DNA of 64,000 bases, from positions 1,426,001 to 1,490,000 of the forward strand of contig NZ_CP094494.1 in assembly GCF_022810765.1 (NCBI RefSeq). The letters run 5' to 3'. The notes under the pieces were generated by a model. That model had not been told where the DNA came from. It searched no databases and was given only the letters and a program-made list of their open reading frames with translations. This document shows, piece by piece, positions 1-9,168 of the stretch. Numbering within the stretch: the first letter of the stretch is position 1; each line of letters opens with the position of its first letter. This DNA comes from Winogradskyella sp. MH6. Lineage in GTDB: Bacteria > Bacteroidota > Bacteroidia > Flavobacteriales > Flavobacteriaceae. The translations under genes were made by a program, and so were the position numbers.

Positions 1-184
1 CTTCCTGATCTACACCACTGAGGTAAAAAATATCGCGATGCTGAGCAAAAGGCAAGGTGCTGTCTGCACTTACAGGATAAATATCGTTAGAATTAAAAAC
101 AGCTAAACTGTTTGGCTTCATTTGAGAAGCAAAGTTTTTACGGTTTTTTATGAATAGGTTACGGTCTATAGGATGGTATTTCAT
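1..184 (-). CDS. Xaa-Pro aminopeptidase (aminopeptidase P family), N-terminal part, cut by the window edge
   Basis: The minus strand opens at an ATG at 184 and reads without a stop to the window edge, giving 61 residues starting MKYHPIDRNLFIKNRKNF. The phrase FNSNDIYPVSADSTLPFAQH followed by RDIFYLSGVDQE is typical of the N-terminal domain of M24B aminopeptidase P, which removes the residue before a proline in peptides. The catalytic pita-bread domain with its metal ligands lies outside the window and cannot be checked. No signal peptide is visible, so a cytoplasmic enzyme is expected. The gene is divergent from the beta-propeller gene at 532. Confidence 0.8.
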   Translation of the reverse strand, partial: MKYHPIDRNLFIKNRKNFASQMKPNSLAVFNSNDIYPVSADSTLPFAQHRDIFYLSGVDQE

Positions 185-202
185 TTGTTATTATGTATTG
201 TC

Positions 203-222
203 ATTCCTGCGAAGGCAGGAAT
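203..222. repeat. Short hairpin ATTCCTGC/GCAGGAAT
   Basis: Perfect 8-bp inverted repeat with a 4-base loop. The same arms recur at 34356-34375, and a degenerate copy occurs at 47312-47332, so this is a dispersed intergenic unit rather than a one-off terminator. Confidence 0.75.
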
Positions 223-242
223 CTTAATTAATATTAGTTAAG

Positions 243-314
243 TGTCTGCTTGAGTGCAGTCGAAAGCTAAATCGAGCTATCAAAAAAAACACTTCGATTG
301 CGCTCAGTGTGACA
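243..314. repeat. Dispersed palindromic element, copy 1
   Basis: Starts TGTCT and ends TGACA. Inside, TGAGTGCAGTCGAA (251-264) pairs with TTCGATTGCGCTCA (293-306) with two mismatches. Architecture and arm sequence match the copies at 32726-32789 and 33122-33187. Confidence 0.75.
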
Positions 315-531
315 AACAATGTCATTTTTCCGCTTAAAAATTAACAAACTAGGGTTAAATTATAATGAAGCTGATTGTAATTGTTTGCCAAGTGCCCATT
401 ATGGGCTTTCAAAAATAAACAAACTAAAACGCAAGCCCAAGCAAGTTGTGATAATCTGTTAAACTTTATAATCAAATTTTGAGGATATATGGATTAATGG
501 TTAAATTCAGCAATCTTAAAAACCAACCAAC

Positions 532-3375
532 ATGTCTAAAACTAAATTCCTATCGTTTGCATTTGCCGTAAGTTCTTTAATGGCCTTGGCACAACAACCA
601 GCAACGTCTGCTGAAACTGTGAAAGCAGCCTTGGCTCAAAAGCAAAAGATGACCGAAACTTCTTTGGTAAAAAATGTGCCTTTTAAAAACATTGGACCAA
701 CCATAATGAGTGGTCGTGTGGTAGATGTAGATGTGAATCCGGAAATGCCATCTGAATTTTATGTTGGTTATGCGTCTGGTGGTGTGTGGCATACCACAAA
801 TAACGGTACCACCTTTACACCGATTATGGATAATTCGACAACTCAAAACGTTGGTGATATTGCTGTGCATTGGCCAACCCGAACGATATATGTTGGTACA
901 GGTGAAAATAATGCCTCGCGTTCGTCGTATGCTGGTGTTGGTTTGTTAAAATCTACAGACAATGGAAAGACATGGGAAAATTTGGGTTTGATGGATGCGC
1001 ATCATTTTGCGCCGATTTTAATTCATCCAGATAATCCAGATGTGGTAACCGTTGGTGCTACAGGACATTTATATTCACCAAACAAAGAGCGTGGTGTTTA
1101 CAAAACCACTGATGGTGGAAAAACTTGGAAACAAACCCTTTTTGTAGATGATGAAAGTGGTATTATTGATTTGCAACATAGTCCAAAAAATTATAATGTG
1201 ATGTTTGCAACGTCTTGGACTAAAGATCGTAAAGCATGGAATTTTACAGGAAATGGAAACAATTCAGCTATCTATAAAAGTACAGATGCTGGTGAAACTT
1301 GGACAAAAGTGTCTACCGAAAAAAGTGGTTTTCCAACAGGTGAAGGAGTAGGAAGAATTGGTATCGCTGTGTTTAATGATAATGTGGTATATGCTGTTCA
1401 TGATAGTCAGTTTAGACGACCAGAAGAAAAGAAAAAGGAAGACAATACGGACTTGACAAAAGAAGATTTCAAAACCATGTCAACAGCTGATTTTTTGGCT
1501 TTGGAGGATAAAAAACTGAACGCATTTTTGAGAACCAACGGCTTTCAGGAAAAATACAGAGCAGAAAATGTAAAACAAATGGTGCGCTCAGGTAATGTAA
1601 AACCTATTGATTTAGCAAAGTATTTAGAAGATGCCAATTCTATGTTGTTCGATACTCCTGTAGTTGGTGCTGAGGTTTACAAAAGTACTGATGGTGGCAA
1701 AATCTGGAAGAAAACACATGAGGATTATTTAGATGATATCTACTATAGTTACGGCTATTATTTTGGACATATCCACGTGTCACCAGTAAACGAAAATGAC
1801 ATTTACATCTATGGTGTGCCGATTGTAAAATCTAAAGATGGAGGAAAAACATGGACATCCATCAGTGCAGAAAATGTGCATGCCGATCATCATGCGCTTT
1901 GGATTAACCCAAAAAATCCAAATCATTTAATCGATGGTAATGATGGAGGTATTAATATTTCTTACGATGATGGCAAAAGCTGGATTAAAAATAACTCACC
2001 TTCGGTAGGACAATTTTACGCTATCAATGTAGATAACGAAAAACCATACAATGTCTATGGAGGTTTGCAAGATAATGGTGTTTGGGTAGGAGCTAATAAT
2101 GCACGTGAAGATAAGGCTTGGCATCAAGAAGGACAGTACCCATGGAAATCCATAATGGGAGGTGATGGTATGCAAATTCAAATTGACAGCAGAAATTCTG
2201 ACATCGTTTATACAGGCTATCAATTTGGGAATTATTACAGATTGAATCTTGAAACTGAAGATCAGAAATACATTCAACCTAAGCATACTTTAGGTGAAAA
2301 TCCGTACCGTTTCAATTGGCAAACTCCAATTTTATTGTCGCCTCATAATCAAGATATTTTGTATTTAGGAGGCAACAAATTAATGCGTTCTATGAATCAA
2401 GGTAACGATTGGGAAGCCATTAGTGACGATTTAACCAATGGAGGCAAAAAAGGAAATGTGGCTTATGGCACATTGACGTCTATTTCAGAAAGTCCGTTTC
2501 AGTTTGGCTTACTTTACACTGGTAGTGATGATGGTTTGGTTTATGTTTCTAAAAATGCAGGTGGCAGTTGGACAAACATTTCAAATACGTTTCCAAAAGA
2601 TTTATGGGTAAGTCGTGTGATTGCGTCGCAACATAAAAAAGAACGTGTTTATGTGACTTTGAATGGTTACCGTTGGGACGATTTTAAAGTCTATGCTTAC
2701 ATGAGTGATGATTACGGACAAACTTGGAAAGACATCAGCGGAAACATACCAGTATCTCCAGTAAATGTGATTAAAGAAGATCCTAAAAACGAAAATATCT
2801 TGTACTTAGGAACCGATAATGGAGCCTATGTGTCTTTCAATATGGGTAATTCTTGGAACATATTTTCGGAAGGATTACCAAATGTTGCTGTTCATGATAT
2901 TGTAATTCAGGCAGAAGCTAATGATTTATTATTAGGAACGCACGGACGAAGTATTTACAAGACTAATATTTCGGCCTTACAGAATGTAAATTCAGAAATG
3001 GATGCAAAAGCTATAACGTTTTTCGATATGGAGTCTGTACGTCATTCAGGTCGTTGGGGAAGTTCTTGGGGAAGATGGTATGATGCTTTTGAGCCTAAAA
3101 CAACCATTCAGTTTTACAGCAATGCTTCAGATACAAAAACCTTAAAAATCTTGTCAGAAAACGGAGCAGAATTAAACAGCATGTCTGTTGATGTTGTTAA
3201 AGGATTAAACTATGTGGATTATGACTTAACATTGACGGAAAAAGGAAAAAAAATGCTTAAAAAAGAAGATAAAAATATTGAGTTTAAAGAAACAGGCAAT
3301 AAGAAAGATTACCTTCCAAAAGGAACTTACACAGTAAAAATAGGTGATAGCTCTACAACGCTCGAAATAAAGTAA
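532..3375 (+). CDS. Exported BNR/VPS10-type (sortilin-like) beta-propeller protein
   Basis: A 947-residue protein with an N-terminal signal peptide ending near LMALAQQ. It has repeated Asp-box/BNR motifs of the form S-T-D-x-G-x-T-W (STDNGKTW, TTDGGKTW, STDAGETW, SKDGGKTW, SYDDGKSW), the mark of VPS10/sialidase-type propellers. These proteins are often annotated as glycosyl hydrolases, but BNR repeats alone do not show that activity and no catalytic residues are recognisable. The C-terminal roughly 120 residues look like a beta-sandwich, without a convincing T9SS tail. The stop codon overlaps the next ATG by one base (TAATG), so the AraC regulator downstream is probably translationally coupled. 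Substrate or ligand is unknown. Confidence 0.85.
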   Translation: MSKTKFLSFAFAVSSLMALAQQPATSAETVKAALAQKQKMTETSLVKNVPFKNIGPTIMSGRVVDVDVNPEMPSEFYVGYASGGVWHTTNNGTTFTPIMDNSTTQNVGDIAVHWPTRTIYVGTGENNASRSSYAGVGLLKSTDNGKTWENLGLMDAHHFAPILIHPDNPDVVTVGATGHLYSPNKERGVYKTTDGGKTWKQTLFVDDESGIIDLQHSPKNYNVMFATSWTKDRKAWNFTGNGNNSAIYKSTDAGETWTKVSTEKSGFPTGEGVGRIGIAVFNDNVVYAVHDSQFRRPEEKKKEDNTDLTKEDFKTMSTADFLALEDKKLNAFLRTNGFQEKYRAENVKQMVRSGNVKPIDLAKYLEDANSMLFDTPVVGAEVYKSTDGGKIWKKTHEDYLDDIYYSYGYYFGHIHVSPVNENDIYIYGVPIVKSKDGGKTWTSISAENVHADHHALWINPKNPNHLIDGNDGGINISYDDGKSWIKNNSPSVGQFYAINVDNEKPYNVYGGLQDNGVWVGANNAREDKAWHQEGQYPWKSIMGGDGMQIQIDSRNSDIVYTGYQFGNYYRLNLETEDQKYIQPKHTLGENPYRFNWQTPILLSPHNQDILYLGGNKLMRSMNQGNDWEAISDDLTNGGKKGNVAYGTLTSISESPFQFGLLYTGSDDGLVYVSKNAGGSWTNISNTFPKDLWVSRVIASQHKKERVYVTLNGYRWDDFKVYAYMSDDYGQTWKDISGNIPVSPVNVIKEDPKNENILYLGTDNGAYVSFNMGNSWNIFSEGLPNVAVHDIVIQAEANDLLLGTHGRSIYKTNISALQNVNSEMDAKAITFFDMESVRHSGRWGSSWGRWYDAFEPKTTIQFYSNASDTKTLKILSENGAELNSMSVDVVKGLNYVDYDLTLTEKGKKMLKKEDKNIEFKETGNKKDYLPKGTYTVKIGDSSTTLEIK

Positions 3376-4217
3376 TGGATGAACAGGAACACTATATTTC
3401 TGTAAAGCCTTCAAGCAAGAGTTTACAGAACTATATTGCGTATTATTATTTCAATTTTTCTAATCGAGACGACTATAAAAAGCGATACATTTTTTATCCG
3501 CATTTTAGGAATGCCATTACCGTTTACAAGCGTTCAAAAATCAGTTTTTCAAAAACGGGTTCTATTGTGGTGCCTGATGCATCCAAAGAGTTTGAAATTA
3601 TTTACACAGGCATTCATAATGAAAGTCGAACAGGTGAAATAAAAGCACCTTTTGATAAAATTGGCATTGTGTTTCAGCCATTGGGAATCAATAATTTCAT
3701 GAAAGTCCCTTTTGGTGACGTTGTTACCGAAAACCCGATTAAGGACTTTGATTATTTTGGAAATAGTTTTGAAGTTGCTCTAAAAAAAGTTTACGACACC
3801 AATGATGTGGATGAAAAAGTAGCTGTGCTAGATGCCTTTTTTAAAAATGAGTTCAATCCTTTAGCTGAAGCTAGAATTGTTAAAGCCGTCAACTATTTGT
3901 TTGAAGAAGATTTAACGATTCAAGAGTTGTCTGAAAAATTGCAGTTGAGTAGAAAAACAGTGCTTCGGTTATTCAGAAAACACCTTAATTGTTCACCAAA
4001 AGAATTTTCAAATTTGGTGAAGTTTAGAAAAGCCATAGAAATTTATCAGAAAGGAAATTCCAACTTTACAGAATTGGCGTATGCTAATAAATATTATGAC
4101 CAATCTGATTTTATAAAACACTTCAAAAAAGCAACAGGTTTTAATCCCAAAAAATTCTTTTCTGGGATTTCTCATTTGGGTACAGAAGACACGTTTTGGA
4201 CACTTTTAAAAAATTAA
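3375..4217 (+). CDS. AraC-family transcriptional regulator
   Basis: A 280-residue protein. The C-terminal third carries two helix-turn-helix units: LTIQELSEKLQLSRKTVLRL, then the ATGFNPKKFF ending typical of the AraC/XylS DNA-binding domain. The N-terminal part (SVKPSSKSLQNYIAYYYF onward) resembles the small ligand/dimer domain found in many Bacteroidota AraC proteins. The ATG overlaps the stop of the upstream propeller gene by one base, so the two are co-expressed and the regulator may act on that gene or on the following esterase. The inducer is unknown. A plausible -7 element for the next gene lies 39 bases downstream. Confidence 0.88.
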   Translation: MDEQEHYISVKPSSKSLQNYIAYYYFNFSNRDDYKKRYIFYPHFRNAITVYKRSKISFSKTGSIVVPDASKEFEIIYTGIHNESRTGEIKAPFDKIGIVFQPLGINNFMKVPFGDVVTENPIKDFDYFGNSFEVALKKVYDTNDVDEKVAVLDAFFKNEFNPLAEARIVKAVNYLFEEDLTIQELSEKLQLSRKTVLRLFRKHLNCSPKEFSNLVKFRKAIEIYQKGNSNFTELAYANKYYDQSDFIKHFKKATGFNPKKFFSGISHLGTEDTFWTLLKN

Positions 4218-4255
4218 CTGTCCCATTTCTACAATTTTTATAAAAACAAGGCTGA

Positions 4256-4263
4256 TAGATTTG
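4256..4263 (+). promoter_or_regulatory. Candidate -7 promoter element (TAGATTTG) for the esterase gene
   Basis: Exact match to the Bacteroidota -7 consensus TAnnTTTG. It sits 28 bases before the ATG at 4292, so transcription would begin at or after an earlier in-frame ATG at 4268, which favours 4292 as the true start. No clear TTG at -33. Confidence 0.45.
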
Positions 4264-4291
4264 CGATATGTTTTTAATAAATCATCATATC

Positions 4292-5515
4292 ATGAAACGA
4301 ACATTTAGCATAATATCAATCCTTTTTTCATTAATTCTATCTGCTCAACAATATAGCGGAATTTCAAAATCTCATAAAATAGCATCTACGGTTTTTGATA
4401 CCGAACGAGAAATAAGAGTATTTGTGCCTTTTTCTTACACCGAAAGTGATACGCAGAAGTATCCTACAATCTATCTTTTTGATGCGCAATTCGATGCTTT
4501 TTTTGATATGACAGCAGGTTTAATGGATTATATGGCACAAATTGGAGAACTCAATGAGTTTATTATTGTTGGCATAAAAACCGAACATAGACCAAAAGAG
4601 TTTACTCCAATGTACGTTAACGAAAAAACCAAAACCGATTGGGAAGATGTAGAAATCGGTAAGTCGGAACTTTTAGAAAATCATCTAAAAGATGAGGTCT
4701 TTCTTTTTGTGGAACAGAATTATAGAGTAGAGCCGTTTAAGTTGGCTATAGGTCATTCTTTAGGTGGAACTTTTGTGCTCAACACTGTGTTCTCGCAACC
4801 TGATTTTTTTCAGGCAATAATCGCAATAAGCCCCAATTTATCTTACGATTATGAGCAGTTGGTAAAAGCGTTTGACGACTACTTTAAATCTAAAGAAAGC
4901 CTGAATAAATTAATTTATATGTCAGCTGGTACTATTGGAAATATGGAAAATAGATTCCGAAAATCAGCACAGAAATTAGATAACATTATTGAATATCATA
5001 ATCCAGAAGATTTAAATTACACGTTTAGAATTTTTGAAGATGAAAATCATTCTACAACACCAATTTACACGATTAGTAATGCTTTTAAAGAAGTTGCAAA
5101 AATCTGGACGATATCTGAAGACCAAAAGCAAAAGATGTTAGAGGATGAATCAAAATTGTTTGTTGACGATTTAAAAGATTTTTACGCAGAGTTGTCTGTT
5201 TGGGCGAATTACGATGTAAAGCCAGGTGTAGATGAAGCTAATGGCTATGGCTACTTTTGCTTGAATGCCGAGAAAACAGATGAAGCTTTAAAAGTTTTTG
5301 ATTGGGCATTAGAGTTGTATCCAAATGATGCTAATCTTTATGATAGTAAGGCCGAAGCATTAGAAAAAAGCAATAATTTAAAACAAGCAAAAAACTACTA
5401 CAAAAAGGCTATGGTCGTTCTAGAAAACACCAAAGATCAGTACGATCCTGAGAACTATGAATATTACAAGTCGATGTTTAGTGAGCATTTAGAAAATCTA
5501 AAAAACAAGAAGTAG
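4292..5515 (+). CDS. Exported alpha/beta-hydrolase (putative esterase) with C-terminal TPR repeats
   Basis: Of 407 residues, the first about 20 (MKRTFSIISILFSLILSAQ) form a signal peptide; this is why I use the ATG at 4292 rather than the ATG eight codons upstream. The esterase D/enterochelin-esterase-like fold is shown by YPTIYLFDAQFDAFF, the nucleophile elbow GHSLGG, and a late Glu-Asn-His (DENHSTTP) that would supply the catalytic His. After about residue 320 there are TPR-like repeats (ALKVFDWALELYPNDANLYD), a combination common in Bacteroidota for esterases acting on siderophore-like or other periplasmic esters. It follows the AraC gene on the same strand but probably has its own promoter. 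The substrate cannot be deduced. Confidence 0.82.
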   Translation: MKRTFSIISILFSLILSAQQYSGISKSHKIASTVFDTEREIRVFVPFSYTESDTQKYPTIYLFDAQFDAFFDMTAGLMDYMAQIGELNEFIIVGIKTEHRPKEFTPMYVNEKTKTDWEDVEIGKSELLENHLKDEVFLFVEQNYRVEPFKLAIGHSLGGTFVLNTVFSQPDFFQAIIAISPNLSYDYEQLVKAFDDYFKSKESLNKLIYMSAGTIGNMENRFRKSAQKLDNIIEYHNPEDLNYTFRIFEDENHSTTPIYTISNAFKEVAKIWTISEDQKQKMLEDESKLFVDDLKDFYAELSVWANYDVKPGVDEANGYGYFCLNAEKTDEALKVFDWALELYPNDANLYDSKAEALEKSNNLKQAKNYYKKAMVVLENTKDQYDPENYEYYKSMFSEHLENLKNKK

Positions 5516-5565
5516 AACTACTCTAATTAAATTCATTCTAAATAATTAATTATAATACAGCGCAG

Positions 5566-5596
5566 TTGGCTAAAAACCATTTGCGCTGTATCTTTG
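5566..5596 (+). promoter_or_regulatory. Bacteroidota-type promoter of the sdh operon
   Basis: TTG at 5566-5568, a 20-base spacer, then TATCTTTG at 5589-5596, an exact TAnnTTTG. Transcription should begin near 5603, leaving about 23 bases before the ATG at 5626. This promoter overlaps a longer in-frame reading frame opening with that same TTG, so the longer start is untenable. Confidence 0.75.
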
Positions 5597-5625
5597 TAAG
5601 ACTAACAACTAAGATTAGATTTACA

Positions 5626-6300
<675 letters not shown>

Positions 6301-6312
6301 AAAATTTCTCAT

Positions 6313-8310
6313 ATGGCTTTAGATTCTAAAATACCTAATGGACCACTTGCAGATAAGTGGACAAATCATAAAAATAATATTAACCTTGTTAATCCTGCTA
6401 ACAAAAGACTTATAGATGTTATTGTTGTTGGTACAGGTTTAGCAGGAGGTTCTGCAGCTGCAACTTTAGCAGAACTAGGCTATAATGTAAAAGCATTTTG
6501 TTTTCAAGATTCACCAAGACGTGCGCACTCTATTGCGGCTCAAGGTGGAATAAATGCAGCAAAAAATTATCAAGGAGATGGTGATTCTACATACAGATTA
6601 TTCTACGATACTGTAAAAGGTGGAGATTACCGTTCTCGTGAAGCAAACGTATATCGTCTTGCTGAGGTTTCAGCAAATATTATAGACCAGTGTGTGGCGC
6701 AAGGTGTGCCTTTTGCTCGTGAATATGGTGGACTATTAGACAACCGTTCTTTTGGTGGTGTATTAGTTTCTAGAACATTCTATGCAGCAGGTCAAACAGG
6801 TCAGCAACTATTACTTGGTGCTTATTCAGCGCTTAACCGCCAGATTGGACGTGGTAAGGTGAAAATGTATAACCGTCACGAAATGTTAGACGTGGTTATT
6901 GTTGATGGAAAAGCAAGAGGAATTATCACAAGAAACTTAGTTACTGGTGAAATTGAGCGTCATTCTGCTCATGCTGTTGTTTTAGGTACAGGAGGTTATG
7001 GTAACGTATTCTTCTTATCAACCAATGCCATGGGAAGTAATGTTACTGCAGCTTGGAAAGCTCACAAACGTGGAGCGTATTTCGCAAACCCATGTTATAC
7101 ACAGATTCACCCAACATGTATTCCAGTTACGGGAGATCATCAGTCTAAATTAACATTGATGTCTGAGTCACTTCGTAATGATGGTCGTATTTGGGTACCA
7201 AAGAAAATGGAAGATGTAGAAGCGATTAGAGCAGGTAAATTAAAGCCAACTCAAATTGCTGAAGAAGATAGAGATTATTACTTAGAGCGTCGTTACCCAG
7301 CCTTTGGTAACTTGGTGCCTCGTGATGTGGCATCGCGCGCAGCTAAGGAACGTTGTGATGCTGGTTATGGTGTAAATGCAACTGGTGAAGCGGTTTACTT
7401 AGACTTTGCTTCAGCATTTATGCGTTACGGAAAAGAACAAGCGCACGTTAAAGGTTTAGATGAAAACGATGAAGCTTTAGTTAAAAAATTAGGTCAGGAA
7501 GTGGTGAGAACCAAGTATGGTAACTTATTCCAGATGTATGAGAAAATCGTAGATCAGAATCCATACGAAACACCAATGATGATTTATCCAGCTGTGCATT
7601 ACACTATGGGTGGTGTTTGGGTAGATTATAATCTTCAAACTACAGTGCCAGGATTGTACTGTATTGGTGAAGCTAACTTCTCAGACCATGGTGCTAACAG
7701 ATTGGGTGCTTCGGCATTAATGCAAGGTTTAGCAGATGGTTATTTTGTATTGCCATATACGATTGGTGATTATTTATCTCACGATATTAGAACAGGACCT
7801 ATCTCTACAGATTCACCAGAATTTGAAGCTGCAGAGAAAAGTGTAAGAGAAAATATTGAACACTTAATCAATAATAATGGTTCTCATTCTGTAGATCATT
7901 TCCACAAAAAACTAGGTAAGATCATGTGGAATAAGTGTGGTATGGCAAGAAATGAGGCAGATTTAAAATCAGCTATTACTGAAATTGCTGAACTACGTGC
8001 TGAATTCTGGAAAGATGTAAGAGTTCCTGGTACTAATGACGAGTTTAACGAAGAGTTAGCGAAAGCGCTTAGAGTTGCCGATTTCTTAGAATTAGGTGAA
8101 TTGTTTGCTAAGGATGCTTTATTAAGAGAAGAATCTGCTGGTGGACACTTTAGAGAAGAATATCAAACTGCTGAAGGTGAAGCAATGCGTAGAAAGGAAT
8201 TCCAATATGTTTCTGCATGGGAATATAAAGGAGAACCAAAAGATGCGGTATTACACAAAGAAGATCTTGTTTACGAAAATATTGAAGTAAAAGAAAGAAG
8301 TTATAAATAA
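6313..8310 (+). CDS. sdhA: Succinate dehydrogenase/fumarate reductase flavoprotein subunit
   Basis: This 665-residue subunit oxidises succinate to fumarate on the cytoplasmic face of the inner membrane. The Rossmann FAD motif [19 protein letters not shown] lies near residues 38-56, and the His that carries covalent FAD is H72 in [12 protein letters not shown]. Later blocks typical of the family include HPTCIP and the FAD-contacting [20 protein letters not shown]. Length is normal for the roughly 660-residue type B flavoproteins. It is second in the sdhCAB operon, with 12- and 10-base gaps to its neighbours. Confidence 0.96.
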   Translation: MALDSKIPNGPLADKWTNHKNNINLVNPANKRLIDVIVVGTGLAGGSAAATLAELGYNVKAFCFQDSPRRAHSIAAQGGINAAKNYQGDGDSTYRLFYDTVKGGDYRSREANVYRLAEVSANIIDQCVAQGVPFAREYGGLLDNRSFGGVLVSRTFYAAGQTGQQLLLGAYSALNRQIGRGKVKMYNRHEMLDVVIVDGKARGIITRNLVTGEIERHSAHAVVLGTGGYGNVFFLSTNAMGSNVTAAWKAHKRGAYFANPCYTQIHPTCIPVTGDHQSKLTLMSESLRNDGRIWVPKKMEDVEAIRAGKLKPTQIAEEDRDYYLERRYPAFGNLVPRDVASRAAKERCDAGYGVNATGEAVYLDFASAFMRYGKEQAHVKGLDENDEALVKKLGQEVVRTKYGNLFQMYEKIVDQNPYETPMMIYPAVHYTMGGVWVDYNLQTTVPGLYCIGEANFSDHGANRLGASALMQGLADGYFVLPYTIGDYLSHDIRTGPISTDSPEFEAAEKSVRENIEHLINNNGSHSVDHFHKKLGKIMWNKCGMARNEADLKSAITEIAELRAEFWKDVRVPGTNDEFNEELAKALRVADFLELGELFAKDALLREESAGGHFREEYQTAEGEAMRRKEFQYVSAWEYKGEPKDAVLHKEDLVYENIEVKERSYK

Positions 8311-8320
8311 AAGGAAAGCT

Positions 8321-9067
8321 ATGAATTTAACGTTAAAAATTTGGCGTCAGAAAAACGCAAGCGACAAAGGAAAAATGGTAGATTATCCTGTAAGTGATAT
8401 CTCTCCTGATATGTCTTTCCTTGAAATGTTAGACGTTTTAAACGAACAATTAATAAATAAAGGTGAAGAGCCTGTGGCGTTTGACCACGATTGTAGAGAA
8501 GGTATTTGCGGAATGTGTTCTCTATATATTAATGGTGAAGCTCACGGACCAGATAGAGGTGTAACAACATGCCAATTACACATGCGTATGTTTAAGGATG
8601 GTGATACAATTACAATAGAGCCATTTAGAGCAACAGCATTCCCAGTAATAAAAGATTTAGTTGTTGACAGATCTTCATTCGATAGAATACAACACGCAGG
8701 TGGATTTATCTCAGTAAATACATCAGGTAATACTATAGATGCTAATACTATTCCAATAAACAAACATGATGCAGATGATGCCTTTGCTGCTGCAACTTGT
8801 ATTGGTTGTGGTGCTTGTGTAGCAAGTTGTAAAAACTCTTCTGCAATGCTATTTGTTGGTGCTAAAGTATCTCAATTTGCTTTGTTACCGCAAGGACAAG
8901 TTGAAGCGACTGACCGTGTATTGAATATGGTGAAGCAAATGGACGAGGAAGGTTTTGGTAACTGTACTAACACAGGTGCTTGTGAAGTGGAATGTCCAAA
9001 AGGCATTTCTCTTGAAAACATTGCACGTATGAACCGTGAATATTTAAAAGCGGCTTTTAAAGGTTAA
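8321..9067 (+). CDS. sdhB: Succinate dehydrogenase/fumarate reductase iron-sulfur subunit
   Basis: A 248-residue electron-transfer subunit linking the flavoprotein to the membrane cytochrome. The 2Fe-2S ligands are C58, C63, C66 and C84 (CREGICGMC plus a distal Cys). The second domain carries [11 protein letters not shown] (C160, C163, C166, C170) and C215, C221, C225 followed by Pro, the pattern for one 4Fe-4S and one 3Fe-4S cluster. All ligands are intact. Last gene of the operon; a hairpin and a strong terminator follow. Confidence 0.96.
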   Translation: MNLTLKIWRQKNASDKGKMVDYPVSDISPDMSFLEMLDVLNEQLINKGEEPVAFDHDCREGICGMCSLYINGEAHGPDRGVTTCQLHMRMFKDGDTITIEPFRATAFPVIKDLVVDRSSFDRIQHAGGFISVNTSGNTIDANTIPINKHDADDAFAAATCIGCGACVASCKNSSAMLFVGAKVSQFALLPQGQVEATDRVLNMVKQMDEEGFGNCTNTGACEVECPKGISLENIARMNREYLKAAFKG

Positions 9068-9076
9068 AACTAAAGA

Positions 9077-9105
9077 TTTCAGACTGAGCTTGTCGAAGTC
9101 TGAAA
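9077..9105. repeat. Hairpin repeat TTTCAGACT/AGTCTGAAA downstream of sdhB
   Basis: Perfect 9-bp arms (9077-9085 and 9097-9105) around GAGCTTGTCGA. The loop shares TGAGCTTGTCGAAG with the hairpin at 34141-34185 and resembles the arms of the TGTCA-ended elements, so it is probably a partial copy of that family. Confidence 0.65.
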
Positions 9106-9120
9106 ACTTATAAAAATCAA

Positions 9121-9160
9121 AAATCCCAAGGTAAAGTTCTATCTTGGGATTTTATTTTTT
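9121..9160 (+). terminator. Rho-independent terminator of the sdh operon
   Basis: AAATCCCAAG (9121-9130) pairs perfectly with CTTGGGATTT (9143-9152) around a 12-base loop, and is followed by a T-rich tail to 9160. It ends eight bases before the next ATG, so the MutS-like gene needs its own promoter or read-through. Confidence 0.8.
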
Positions 9161-9168
9161 AATTAAAT

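Larger units (their letters stand above)
185..531. other. Intergenic region with palindromic repeats between divergent genes
   Basis: I see no open reading frame here. It holds an 8-bp perfect hairpin (203-210 with 215-222), then a 72-bp palindromic element (243-314, listed separately), then about 215 bases of AT-rich DNA that must carry the promoter of the gene at 532. I could not find a clean TAnnTTTG element close to that start. Confidence 0.6.

Noticed and set aside
532..3375. Glycosyl hydrolase activity for the BNR protein
   Set aside because: Only Asp-box repeats are visible; no catalytic acid pair or known sialidase active site.
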